Source of the DNA: Neoarius graeffei
Lineage: Eukaryota > Chordata > Actinopteri > Siluriformes > Ariidae
NCBI RefSeq assembly: GCF_027579695.1
Contig: NC_083589.1
Span: forward strand, 35,271,335-35,335,334
Length of the DNA stretch: 64,000 nucleotides
Direction of reading: 5' to 3'
Both the position numbers and the translations under genes were made by a program. The notes beneath the pieces are model-generated. The model was not told the DNA's origin and did no database searches. It saw only the letters and a program-made list of their open reading frames with translations. Below are positions 21,101-32,403 of this stretch, piece by piece; the first letter of the stretch is position 1, and each line of letters opens with the position of its first letter.

Positions 21101-22703
21101 CAGTGGGGCAAAAAAGTATTTAGTCAGTCACCAATTTTGCAAGTTGTCCCACTTAAAAAGATGAGAGAGGCCTGTAATTTTCATCATAGGTACACTTCAA
21201 CTATGAGAGACAGAATGGGGGGAAAGAATCCAGGAAATCACATTGTAGGATTTTTAATGAATTTATTGGTAAATTCCTCGGTAAAATAAGTATTTGGTCA
21301 CCTACAAACAAGCAAGATTTCTGGCTCTCACAGACCTGTAACTTCTTCTTTAAGAGGCTCCTCTGTCCTCCACTCGTTACCTGTATTAATGGCACCTGTT
21401 TGAACTCATTATCAGTATAAAAGACACCTGTCCACAACCTCAAACAGCCACACTCCAAACTCCACTATGGCCAAGACCAAAGAGCTGTCAAAGGACACCA
21501 GAAACAAAATTGTAGACCTGCACCAGGCTGGCAAGACTGAATCTGCAATAGGTAAGCAGCTTGGTGTGAAGAAATCAACTGTGGGAGCAATTATTAGAAA
21601 ATGGAAAACATACAAGACCACTGATAATCTCCCTCGATCTGGGGCTCCACGCAAGATCTCACCCTGTGGGGTCAAAATGATCACAAGAACGGTGAGCAAA
21701 AATCCCAGAACCACACGGGGGGACCTAGTGAATGACCTGCAGAGAGCTGGGACCAAAGTAACAAAGGCTACCATCAGTAACACACTACGCCGCCAGGGAC
21801 TCAAATCCTGCAGTGCCAGACGTGTCCCCCTGCTTAAGCCTGTACATGTCCAGGCCCATCTGAAGTTTGCTAGAGAGCATTTGGATGATCCAGAAGAGGA
21901 CTGGGAGAATGTCATATGGTCAGATGAAACCAAAATAGAACTTTTTTGGTAAAAACTCAACTTGTTGTGTTTGGAGGAGAAAGAATGCTGAGTTGCATCC
22001 AAAGAACACCATACCTACTGTGAAGCATGGGGGTGGAAACATCATACTTTGGGGCTGTTTTTCTGCAAAGGGACCAGGACAACTGATCCATGTAAAGGAA
22101 AGAATGAATGGGGCCATGTATCGTGAGATTTTGAGTGAAAACCTCCTTCCATCAGCAAGGGCATTGAAGATGAAATATGGCTGGGTCTTTCAGCATGACA
22201 ATGATCCCAAACACACCGCCTGGGCAACGAAGGAGTGGCTTCGTAAGAAGCATTTCAAGGTCCTGGAGTGGCCTAGCCAGTCTCCAGATCTCAACCCCAT
22301 AGAAAATCTTTGGAGGGAGTTGAAAGTCCATGTTGCCCAGCGACAGCCCCAAAACATCACTGCTCTAGAGGAGATCTGCATGGAGGAATGGGCCAAAATA
22401 CCAGCAACAGTGTGTGAAAACCTTGTGAAGACTTACAGAAAACGTTTGACCTCTGTCATTGCCAACAAAGGGTATATAACAAAGTATTGAGATGAACTTT
22501 TGTTATTGACTAAATACTTATTTTCCACCATAATTTGCAAATAAATTCTTTAAAAATCAGACAGTGATTTTCTGGATTTTTTTTCTCATTTTGTCTCTCA
22601 TAGTTGAGGTATACCTATGATGAAAATTACAGGCTTCTCTCATCTTTTTAAGTGGGAGAACTTGCACAATTGGTGACTGACTAAATACTTTTTTGCCCCA
22701 CTG
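21101..22703 (+). mobile_element. Tc1-type transposon (copy D)
   Basis: Inverted ends CAGTGGGGCAAAAAAGTATT and complement, TA on each side (21099-21100, 22704-22705). Plus-strand transposase. Same family as copy E. Confidence 0.94.
21467..22490 (+). pseudogene. Tc1 transposase with a single +1 frameshift (copy D)
   Basis: It begins [20 protein letters not shown]. Helix-turn-helix pair, then DD34E: D in [11 protein letters not shown] in [11 protein letters not shown] in LNPIENLW; ends GYITKY at 22490. The frame breaks once, at a run of six T near 21943, where copy E has five. All catalytic residues are present, so the copy is nearly intact. Confidence 0.92.
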
Positions 22704-22747
22704 TATGTATGTATGTATGTATGTATGTATGTATGTATGTATGTATG
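22704..22747. repeat. (GTAT)n microsatellite
   Basis: Tetranucleotide run directly at the right end of Tc1 copy D. Confidence 0.9.
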
Positions 22748-22983
22748 ATATATATATACATCGACATATACTAGTGCATCTCAAAAAATTAGAATATTAT
22801 GAAAAAGTTCAATATTTTCCATCAGTTATTTAAGAAAGTGAAAATGTTATATATTATAGACTCATTACACATAAACTAAAATGTTTCAAGCATTTTTCTA
22901 TTTTAATTTTAATTAGTATGGCATACAGTACAAAAACATTAAAAAAACCCATCTCAAAATATTAGAATATTTAATTTCGAGTT

Positions 22984-23115
22984 GCCCTGTGATGACCTGG
23001 CGACTTGTCCAGGGTGTACCCCGCCTTTCGCCCGTAGTCAGCTGGGATAGGCTCCAGCTTGCCTGCGACCCTGTAGAAGGATAAAGCGGCTAGAGATAAT
23101 GAGAATGAGAATGAG
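22984..23115 (+). mobile_element. SINE copy 8 (5'-truncated)
   Basis: Tail-side part only, flanked by the perfect 11-base duplication AATTTCGAGTT (22973-22983, 23116-23126), so it was inserted already truncated. Confidence 0.92.
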
Positions 23116-23188
23116 AATTTCGAGTTTGAGTAAAACAGTATGAACACAGTGTATCTCTAGGTCTAGTTCAGTACACACAACCACAATC

Positions 23189-24130
23189 ATGGGGAAGACT
23201 GCTGACTTGACTGTTGTCCAGAAGATGATCACTGATGCCCTCCACAAGGAGGGTAAGCCACAAAAGGTCATTGCTGAAAAGGGTGGCTGGAAAAGGTGCA
23301 CAAGCAACAGGGATGGCCGCAGTCTTGAGAGGACTGTCAAGAAAAGTTGATTCAAGAACTTGGGAGAGCTTCACAAGGAGTGGACTGAGGCTGGTGTCAG
23401 TGTATCAAGACCCATCATGAACAGACATCTTCAAGAAAGGGGATACAACTTTCGCATTCCTAATATCAAGCTACTCCTGAGCCAGAGACAATGTCAGAAG
23501 TGTCTTATCTGGGCTAAAGAGAGAAAGAAATGTACTGTTGTTCAGTGGTCCAAAGTCCTCTTTTCAGATGAAAGTACCTTTTGCATTTAATTTGGAAATC
23601 ACGGTTCTAGAGTCTGGAGGAAGAGTGGAGAGGCACAGAATCCAAGGTGTTTGAAGCCCAGTGTGAAGTTTCCACAGTCTGTGATGATTTGGGGTGCCAT
23701 GTCATCTGCTGGTGTTGGTCCACTGTATTTTATCAAGTCCAAAGTCAACACAGCCATCTACCAGGAGATTTTAGAGCACTTCATGCTTCCATCTGCTGAT
23801 GAGCTTTTGGGAGATGCTGATTTCCTTTTCCAGCAGGACTTAGCACCTACCCACAGTGCCAAAACTACTACCAAATGGTTTGCTGACCATGATATTACTG
23901 TGTTTGATTGGCCAGCCAACTTGCCTGACCTGAATCCCATAGAGAATCTATGGGGTATTGTCAAGAGGAAGATGAGAAACACCCGACCCAAAAATACAGA
24001 TACGCTGAAGGCCACTATCAAAGCAACCTGGGCTTCAATAACACCTCAGCAGTACCACAGACTGATCACCTCCATGCCACACCGCATTGATACAGTAATT
24101 CATGGTAAAGGAGCCCCAACCAAGTATTGA
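23189..24130 (+). pseudogene. Tc1 transposase pseudogene (copy F)
   Basis: Start MGKTADLTVVQKMITDALHK. A deletion near 23290 in the DNA-binding region shifts the frame. It then reads LHKEWTEAGVSVSRPIMNRH to FSDESTFCI, a TAA at 23588, and continues in frame to GAPTKY at 24130. Catalytic D in FSDEST, D in FQQDLAPTHS and E in LNPIENLW are visible. Confidence 0.9.
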
Positions 24131-24472
24131 GTGTATAAATGAATATACTTTTCAGAAGTTGGACATTTCTGTATTGTAAATCCTTTTTTTGATTGATCTT
24201 AGGGAATATTCTAATAATTTGAGGTACTGGATTTCTGATTTTCATGAGCTATAAGCCATAATCATCAAAATTAAAACAAAAAAGGCTTTAAATATTTCAC
24301 TTTACATGTAATGAATATAGAATATATGAAAGTTTACCTTTTTGAATTAAATTATGAAAAAAAGGAACTTTTTCATGGTATTCAAATTTTTTGAGATGCA
24401 CTAGTATATTATAACAGACATAGCATATTAGCTATACATTTTTAAAATAAAATTATTAATATAAACATAAAC

Positions 24473-24574
<102 letters not shown>

Positions 24575-24726
24575 TGTATTAATTTTTTTTTCTTTTTACA
24601 AATGGCCCTCCTTGTATCTTCAAATTGATTACACTGGTAACCATCTGTAAAACAGATATCAAAAGGATTTTTTTTCAGTTTTCATAATCTTGATTGTTTC
24701 AACAAATCAGAATACCCTTCATCATC

Positions 24727-24854
24727 CATCCATCCATTATCTGTAGCCACTTGTCCTGTTCTACAGTGTCGCAGGCAGGCTGGAGCCTATCCCAGCTGAC
24801 CATGGGCGAGAGGCGGGGTACACCCTGGACAAGTCGCCAGGTCATCATGGGACT
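24727..24854 (-). mobile_element. SINE copy 9 (5'-truncated)
   Basis: Tail side only (CATCCATCC tail), flanked by a duplication of about 12 bases containing CCCTTCATCATC. Confidence 0.88.
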
Positions 24855-25106
24855 CCCTTCATCATCATTGCATATTAACATCCAATGAATTTTGCTATCT
24901 CTCTAAAAACAAAGGAAAAACTGCACCCCATTCACTCTACTCATTGGTCCATTCACTCACATGCACACACATTAAAAGAAGCTACCAGTTGAATGAGTAG
25001 TCGCTATAAAAATAGAATATAAATAGAATATAAAATAATTTAAAGCAACTTTTGCAGTTATTGCACATTAGTGTATCATAATTGCACTTGAGATAAAAAT
25101 TTTTGT

Positions 25107-25262
25107 GGTGACTCAACAGTTAAGGCTCTGGCTTACTGATCTGAAGGTCATGGGTTCAAGCTCCAGCACTGACAAGCTGCCACTCTTGGCCCTTAACCCT
25201 TTCTGCTCCAGGAGCACTGTGTTATGTACCCTTGTTGAACATCTAGACAAGAGCTTCTGCTA
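25107..25262 (+). mobile_element. Other tRNA-headed SINE-like repeat
   Basis: GTGGTGACTCAACAGTTAAG head with a B-box-like GGGTTCAAGCTCC, then a body ending in a TGTGATAATGATG-type tail. Different from the main SINE. Family assignment uncertain. Confidence 0.5.
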
Positions 25263-25620
25263 AATGCCTGTGATAATGATGTGATGATGGCAGTGGAGGG
25301 GTGTGAGTTGGGTAGGAGCTGTTCCTGAGACTGGAATCTGTAATGTCTTCCACATGGCAGGAGTGAGAACAGGTAATGAAAGGGATGTGTATTGTCTTTA
25401 ATGATGCTGCAGGCTCTGAGGCAGTGAGATCTGTACATGTTCTCCAGGAGGGGCAGGGGGAGTCCGATTACCTTTTGTGCCATATTAATAACCCTCTGAA
25501 GAGCTGCTCTGACTGCTGCTGAACAGTTTCCATACCAGGCCATTATGCAGTATGCTCTTGACCTAGCAGTGGTAGAAAGCTTTCTGACATACTGCATAAT
25601 ACCCTGGTATGGAAACTGTT
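25193..25620 (-). pseudogene. Non-LTR retrotransposon 3' fragment with inverted 5' end
   Basis: Minus-strand frame with AWYGNCSAAVRAALQRVINM and LENMYRSHCLRACSIIKD, typical of the C-terminal segment after the reverse transcriptase of LINE proteins. Its 5' end is an inverted copy of its own sequence (arms about 25525-25557 and 25588-25620). Confidence 0.7.
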
Positions 25621-25621
25621 A

Positions 25622-26084
25622 AATAATAAATAAATAAATATAATTTTATTTTTTTACAATAACCCAGTGAAAGGAGGGCCTTTATTTTGACTTATGCATC
25701 AAAAATCCAGGAAGTGATAAATTATTAACAAAGTCTTCAGATTTTTGTCTTCTATTATAATATCAAATACAACATGATTTTTTTCTTATTTCAGTTATTT
25801 GTATAATTTTGTATTTAATCAGGTTAAACATAAGGCTATATGTCCTTCCATAAAGTGAATTCCAAATGTTCAGCTGTCTGCATCAACTATTAAATTAGCA
25901 TTGATATCAGCAAATTTCCCAATTTCAGTAAGTTCACTGAAGGTGATGTAAATCTTTTTGCATCAGCATAAAAACAGAATAATAATAATTAAAAATAATA
26001 ATTATCTAGTCTGTAGAATATATTCAGAATTGCGGTATTAAATTGTATTCCTAATCTTTCAAATCCAAAGACCTACATTTTTAT
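25622..26084. other. Unassigned AT-rich stretch
   Basis: AATA run at the start, otherwise no recognisable feature. Confidence 0.4.
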
Positions 26085-26280
26085 TATTTCGAAGAAGAAG
26101 CCTTTATTTGTCACATGCACACTCAAGCACAGCAAAATTCATCCTCTGCATTTAACCCATCTGAAGCAGTGAACATACGCACACACACACCCAGAGCAGT
26201 GGGCAGCCATACTACAGCGCCTGGGGAGCAGTCAGGGGTTAGGTACATTGCTCAAGGGCATTTCAGCCCAAGGTCGCCCC
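26085..26280. repeat. Unnamed interspersed repeat
   Basis: Segment with TTTATTTGTCACATGCACAC, CATCTGAAGCAGTGAACA and TTGCTCAAGGGCA. I recognise it as a common fish repeat but cannot name it. It runs directly into SINE copy 10. Confidence 0.55.
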
Positions 26281-26455
26281 ATGTTAACCTAAACACGTCT
26301 TTGAACTGTGGGGGAAACCAGAGCACCCGAAGGAAACCCACGCAGACACGGGGAGAACATGCAAACTCCACACACCCCGTTGGCCACTGGGCTCGAGCCT
26401 AGAACCTTCTTGCTGTGAGCCGACAGTGCTAACCACTACACCACCATGATGCTCA
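26281..26455 (-). mobile_element. SINE copy 10 (head half only)
   Basis: Head-side half of the SINE fused to the preceding repeat. Confidence 0.8.
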
Positions 26456-26535
26456 AAAATTGGTCATTTTTGGATTACGCTTCATTTTTGTGGGTACTGC
26501 CACATAGAGTAAATATATATGCTATATTTACTGTA

Positions 26536-26918
26536 GGCGGCACGGTGGTGTAGTGGTTAGCGCTGTCGCCTCACAGCAAGAAGGTCCTGGGTTCGAGCCC
26601 CGGGGCTGGCGAGGGCCTTTCTGTGTGGAGTTTGCATGTTCTCCCCGTGTCCGCGTGGGTTTCCTCCGGGTGCTCCGGTTTCCCCCACAGTCCAAAGACA
26701 TGCAGGTTAGGTTAACTGGTGACTCTAAATTGACCGTAGGTGTGAATGTGAGTGTGAATGGTTGTCTGTGTCTATGTGTCAGCCCTGTGATGACCTGGCG
26801 ACTTGTCCAGGGTGTACCCCGCCTTTCGCCCGTAGTCAGCTGGGATAGGCTCCAGCTTGCCTGCGACCCTGTAGAAGGATAAAGCGGCTACAGATAATGA
26901 GATGAGATGAGATGAGAT
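26536..26918 (+). mobile_element. SINE copy 11
   Basis: Full length; GATGA tail of several units. Flanks share ATATTTACTGTA-like sequence, a probable target duplication. Confidence 0.9.
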
Positions 26919-26929
26919 ATTTACTGTAT

Positions 26930-27585
26930 GGACATGGTATCAGAAAACAATTTTTGTGGCTATTGCCTCATATAGAGGCTGTAGCCACGATGTCATCTCT
27001 ATGTTATTTAAAAAAATGGACATGAGTAGAGCACAAAATTTGGCTGTTGAAAATTTTAGCAGGTTTGTTATGATCTTGGCATGTTAAATGACTTGAAAAA
27101 ACTGAATTAATCATAAATACTGTTGTGTTGTTGAATAAGAAATTTGAGTAGGAAGCACTTGCTCAATTTTTGATACTCATTAACAACGCAAACACAGGTT
27201 TGGTGTTTAGTCAGAGAACTGCCAGGAATCAAAACCAACCTGGGAACAAAAACTACTGGCCTTTTACTGAATAGCAAACACAATCACATGCCAGCATGGA
27301 TAACCTGAAAACACATTGCTTTTGTAAAAGTAAACAAGGATATTAAACACTATGAAGGCTTGATGATGAATGATGATGATGATGAGTTTATTTTGTAAAA
27401 TAATGTACAGAATACAAGTATAGTGCACATTAAAATACATGGATAGCACAATAAAGTGTAAACATAGTACCTCAAGTAATCTAAGTACCTCAAGTGGCAA
27501 AAAAGGGGGTGTAAACAAAATAAAACAAAACAAAAAAAGGTAGGCTTACAAGTATGCAAATGAGTACCAGCTAAAGCACTAATAT
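26930..27585. other. Unassigned stretch
   Basis: Contains a GATGAT run near 27362; otherwise no gene or repeat recognised. Confidence 0.4.
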
Positions 27586-27598
27586 ATATATATATATA

Positions 27599-27943
27599 TA
27601 ATCTCATTATCTCCAGCCACTTTATCCTGTTCTACAGGGTCACAGGCAAGCTCGAGCCTATCCCAGTTGATTACAGGCAAAAGGTGGGGTACACCCTAGA
27701 CAAGTCGCCAGGTCATCACAGGGCTGACACATAGACACAGACAACCATTCACACTCACACCTACAGTCAATTTAGAGTCACCAGTTAACCTAATCTGCAT
27801 GTCTTTGCACCCAGAGGAAACCCACGCAGACATGGGGAGAACATGCAAACTCTGCACAGAAAGGCCCTTGCCGGCCATGGGGCTCGAACCCAGAGCTTCT
27901 TGCTGTGAGGCGACAGCGCTAGCCACTACACCACCGTGCCGCC
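27599..27943 (-). mobile_element. SINE copy 12
   Basis: Almost full length with a small internal deletion. It lies between a TA run and Tc1 copy E. Confidence 0.88.
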
Positions 27944-28929
27944 TATATACAGTGGGGCAAAAAAGTATTTAGTCAGTCACCAATTGTGCAAGTTCTCCTA
28001 CTTAAAAAGATGAGAGAGGCCTGTAATTTTCATCATAGGTATACCTCAACTATGAGAGACAAAATGAGAAAAAAAATCCAGAAAATCACATTGTCTGATT
28101 TTTAAAGAATTTATTTGCAAATTATAGTGGAAAATAAGTATTTGGTCAATAACAAAAGTTCATCTCAATACTTTGTTATATACCCTTTGTTGGCAATGAT
28201 AGAGGTCAAACGTTTTCTGTAAGTCTTCACAAGGTTTTCACACACTGTTGCTGGTATTTTGGCCCATTCCTCCATGCAGATCTCCTCTAGAGCAGTGATG
28301 TTTTGGGGCTGTCGCTGGGCAACACAGACTTTCAACTCCCTCCAAAGCTTTTCTATGGGGTTGAGATCTGGAGACTGGCTAGGCCACTCCAGGACCTTGA
28401 AATGCTTCTTACGAAGCCACTCCTTCGTTGCCCGGGCGGTGTGTTTGGGATCATTGTCATGCTGAAAGACCCAGCCACGTTTCATCTTCAATGCCCTTGC
28501 TAATGGAAGGAGGTTTTCACTCAAAATCTCACGATACATGGCTCCATTCATTCTTACCTTTACATGGATCAGTTGTCCTGGTCCCTTTGCAGAAAAACAG
28601 CCCCAAAGCATGATGTTTCCACCCCACATGCTTCACAGTAGGTATGGTGTTCTTTGGATGCAACTCAGCATTCTTTCTCCTCCAAACACGACAAGTTGAG
28701 TTTTTACCAAAAAGTTCTATTTTGGTTTCATCTGACCGTATGACATTCTCCCAATCCTCTTCTGGATCATCCAAATGCTCTCTAGCAAACTTCAGACGGG
28801 CCTGGACATGTACTGGCTTAAGCAGGGGGACACGTCTGGCACTGCAGGATTTGAGTCCCTGGCAGCGTAGTGTGTTACTGATGGTAGCCTTTGTTACTTT
28901 GGTCCCAGCTCTCTGCAGGTTATTCACTA

Positions 28930-29933
28930 CATAGACATATAAACATAGACACCGCCTTCTTCGTAGAATCATATGTCATCCTCGCCGCCATATTGGATGT
29001 GGCAAAGTGGAGATTCTTCAACCGTCTCTGTTATAGCGTCTAGACAGTAGCCGAGAATAAAGATGCCTCATTCATGTGCTGCGTTTAACTGTACCAACAG
29101 GCTTACCATCCAAACGAGATTACATGGGATTACCTTTCACAGGTGAGACTGGAAAAATACTTTTCATTGTATTTGGTCATTATAACGTAATTTTACAAAC
29201 AGATTTTTCTGACTTTGTGGCTAATATGAAGTCTTGCGCATAATGGCCGCTCGGTGAAACCTGTCTCCAAACAACGAAGTACTTCCTTCGTAACTACGCT
29301 GATTGTTGTTAGTTGCTTAGCTAACTTTTCACATACTATGTAGTTTTCCCAAAAATAAAGACATGAAAAAGCAGTGGGAGACAGCTGTGCGACGGGAAGG
29401 GTTTTCTGCTACTCCGTCATCCATGCTCTGCAGTGAACACTTCAGAACGGAGGATTTTGACAGAACAGGTCAGACAGTCAGGATCAGAGAGGGAGCTGTT
29501 CCTTCAGTCTTCAGTTTCCCAGCTCATCTCCACCGGGTAGGTGTAGAGTTATAAGCAGTGAGAATTAGATAATACAGTGCCACACTATGATGAACGTTTT
29601 TGAACGTATGATGAATGTTTTTAACCTTTCTGAATGTGAAGGAATCAGTGATGTATTTTGTTTTGGTATGATGCACACTATTTATAACCATCACATTAAA
29701 AGTTATATATGTTGTTTTGATGCCTGTTTGTTTCCCAAATACGTGTGTGTCTTAATGGGTGAATAAAAGGCATCAAGTTAAATATTATTGTAGAAAGGGG
29801 CTTTATGAAGTTCAGTCCATTTACTTGCATTGGTTTACGGGGAAGATTTGCCACATCCAATATGGCAGACACTCTGACATATCCCAGCAATGGGCCACCA
29901 GCTCAATGCGGCGTCTATGTTTATATGTCTATG
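28930..29933 (+). mobile_element. P-element-like transposon with THAP exons
   Basis: Near-perfect inverted ends CATAGACATATAAACATAGA and an exact 8-bp duplication ATTCACTA (28922-28929, 29934-29941). CA termini, 8-bp targets and an N-terminal THAP domain are features of the P superfamily. 1004 bp with two THAP exons and no catalytic region, so internally deleted. Confidence 0.82.
29063..29536 (+). pseudogene. THAP domain, two exons of the P-like element
   Basis: Exon 1 is 29063-29142 (MPHSCAAFNCTNRLTIQTRL, donor GTGAGA). Exon 2 is 29344-29536 (SFPKNKDMKKQWETAV after TATGTAG, donor GTAGGT). Joined in frame they give a whole THAP domain: C5, C10, FPKN, KKQW, MLCSEHF, and the terminal GAVPS motif. 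Both exons are open. The transposase part that should follow is absent. Confidence 0.85.
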
Positions 29934-30563
29934 ATTCACTAGGTCCCCCCGTGTGGTTCTGGGATTTTTGCTCACCGTTCTTGTGATCATTTTGACCCCA
30001 CGGGGTGAGATCTTGCGTGGAGCCCCAGATCGAGGGAGATTATCAGTGGTCTTGTATGTCTTTCATTTTCTAATAATTGCTCCCACAGTTGATTTCTTCA
30101 CACCAAGCTGCTTACCTATTGCAGATTCAGTCTTGCCAGCCTGGTGCAGGTCTACAATTTTGTTTCTGGTGTCCTTTGACAGCTCTTTGGTCTTGGCCAT
30201 AGTGGAGTTTGGAGTGTGACTGTTTGAGGTTGTGGACAGATGTCTTTTATACTGATAATGAGTTCAAACAGGTGCCATTAATACAGGTAACGAGTGGAGG
30301 ACAGAGGAGCCTCTTAAAGAAGAAGTTACAGGTCTGTGAGAGCCAGAAATCTTGCTTGTTTGTAGGTGACCAAATACTTATTTTACCGAGGAATTTACCA
30401 ATTAATTCATTAAAAATCCTACAATGTGATTTCCTGGATTCTTTCCCCCCATTCTGTCTCTCATAGTTGAAGTGTACCTATGATGAAAATTACAGGCCTC
30501 TCTCATCTTTTTAAGTGGGAGAACTTGCACAATTGGTGGCTGACTAAATACTTTTTTGCCCCA

Positions 30564-30566
<3 letters not shown>

Positions 30567-30642
<76 letters not shown>
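30567..30642. repeat. (TA)n microsatellite
   Basis: Starts at the TA target of Tc1 copy E. A C15 run and a CA run follow near 30703-30730. Confidence 0.9.
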
Positions 30643-30647
<5 letters not shown>

Positions 30648-30817
30648 TAAGGGAATTTCAATACATCATCAAATAAACTTTTTACTGCCTCCTGCACCTG
30701 TTCCCCCCCCCCCCCCCACACACACACACATGAATTCCAACAGAGAAGAACAGCAAAGAAAATTCTTAAAAATGAAAGGTCTCAGTTAAAAAAAAAAGGA
30801 AGGAAAGTAAATTAAAT

Positions 30818-30985
30818 GGGGATTCCATGGCCTAATGGTTAGAGAAGCAGCTTTGGGACCAAAAGGTCCCCAGTTTGAGTCCCTGGACCATTCAGAGTGG
30901 CTAAAGTGCCCTTGAGCAAGACACTGAACCCCCAACTGCTCTGGATATATTGTACTTCTGCTAAACACCTGTAACGTAAGGAGTG
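30818..30985 (+). mobile_element. tRNA-headed SINE of another family
   Basis: GGGGATTCCATGGCCTAATG head with B-box-like AGTTTGAGTCCC and a body including CCCTTGAGCAAGACACTGAA. Unrelated to the main SINE body. Confidence 0.6.
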
Positions 30986-30989
30986 AATG

Positions 30990-32395
30990 TAAAAACACAA
31001 CAAAAACACCCCTCTTGTGTGTAAATGTATGACTATATATAGGTGTGATATATTTCCTACTTTTCTGTCAAATTAATATGTTGCATAAAATCACGAGTGT
31101 TCTATTCAGCCATGCTTAAACTACTGTAAGCAGACTCAGATCAGAGAAAAATATGAATGCATTAAAAGCTGATAAGGAAAATATTACATTCAAGCCAACT
31201 CTAATTATACTATTGAAAGCGTTTATGTCAAAGTGTTACTGAGGCTGGTTTCTCCTCTACATGCAATCTGAGATGAAAAATAGATCTGATGGCACTGCCT
31301 GCCAGGCATATTAATTTCCCTGAAAAGCGTGTACACACTTTAACCTCTCAGACGCTGAGAATATAGATGCTCACGTCTTTGCAGCAGACCACAGCAACCA
31401 AATTATCCACAACCACATATTATTAACTAATTTAGCAGCGTCACTGACAATGCCACTGTTAGACACACTTGGATTAAAAGAGAAATAGTGTAACACTAGG
31501 GTGGAAGTCAGTTTACATATGTCATAATGATTATACCATTTATCACAAACAATCTGGAGTGAGTCATAACAAGGATGTTGATCAAACGAAGACATCTTAA
31601 AGAATGGAAGATGCATACCAGCTAACATTGCACACTGAATGATTCAACATCAATGATATTAAATGTGTAGTTCATCATAAAAGTTGGCCATCTTGGGTTT
31701 GGCACTTGGAAGTTTGTGTGAAATTTATGACAGAAACTTTCATCACTTTCAGGCTCGGCCTGGACTGACGTCAGGCTCGGTGTGGTGGTGGTTATATGAG
31801 GCATGCCCCTGCTCCACAATCCTGATTGATTCATTCACATTACAGCCGTTTTCTGTGCTTGTTCTATTTCTGTCCTTTATGACAGAGCAGACACGGTTCT
31901 GACAGGCAGCGGTTGTCCAAGTCTACCAAGGTAATGGACTCTAATGGACAAAGGATGCTGATGTGCTGTAACTGTGAGAAGTAAATGACTACCACTTCCA
32001 ACAAATATGCAGTGCATGAGTAATGAAGATGGTTAGGACTGTGAATGTAAAGTTGCACTAACTTGCCCTTTCAGTGAAAGAGACCACACACATCATTTTC
32101 TATCTTTATTGCTTTAATTTGTACCCCATCTGTATGTCTATACATATGAATCAGGAAAAATGTCCTGATCTCTGACACTTTTTAATGCTCCTAGAACTTT
32201 TCACATTTTGCTGTCATCTTTGGATAAAGTCAAGGTACGGTCAAGATGAATTTACTATATACTTTGTACTATATGAATTTCTATTACTATAAACATTTCT
32301 GTAAATACAGTTTATTTGTTAAAAGTAGATTTTAAACATCACTATCTACCCATACTCATAAAGTGATTCAGTGGTGTTTTTATATTTCTACAGTA
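30990..32395. other. Unassigned stretch
   Basis: Unique-looking sequence; short open frames only, no domain recognised. Confidence 0.4.
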
Positions 32396-32403
32396 TATTA
32401 GGC

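Larger units (their letters stand above)
22771..24404 (+). mobile_element. Tc1-type transposon (copy F)
   Basis: Inverted ends CTAGTGCATCTCAAAAAATT and complement, TA on both sides. A different family from C and D. Plus-strand transposase; a truncated SINE is inserted near the left end. Confidence 0.92.
18394..24470. repeat. AT-rich repeat array broken up by transposons
   Basis: A unit with GACATAGCATATTAGCTATA followed by an ATTATTAATATAAACATAAA-type stretch recurs at about 18394, 18590, 18738, 20506 and 24417. The units are joined by GT, CA and TA runs. Tc1 copies C, D and F and SINE copy 7 sit inside the array, several directly in TA runs. Confidence 0.8.
28165..30200 (-). pseudogene. Tc1 transposase, interrupted (copy E)
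   Basis: Starts [20 protein letters not shown] at 30200. The coding sequence is cut at the ATTCACTA target, resumes with [15 protein letters not shown] and reads [15 protein letters not shown]. It shifts frame near 28620 at KHVGW, where copy D reads KHGGG, then continues to GYITKY at 28165. Apart from the insertion and that shift it is close to copy D. Confidence 0.9.
27950..30566 (-). mobile_element. Tc1-type transposon (copy E), split by a P-like element
   Basis: Same inverted ends as copy D (CAGTGGGGCAAAAAAG), TA at 27948-27949 and 30567-30568. Transposase on the minus strand, interrupted by the element at 28930-29933. Confidence 0.93.

Noticed and set aside
21412..22002. 196-codon minus-strand frame opposite Tc1 copy D, and similar ones opposite other transposases
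   Set aside because: Antisense shadows of well-supported transposase frames.
31371..31628. 85-codon minus-strand frame
   Set aside because: No homology recognised and no flanking splice signals that would join it to iapp or another gene.
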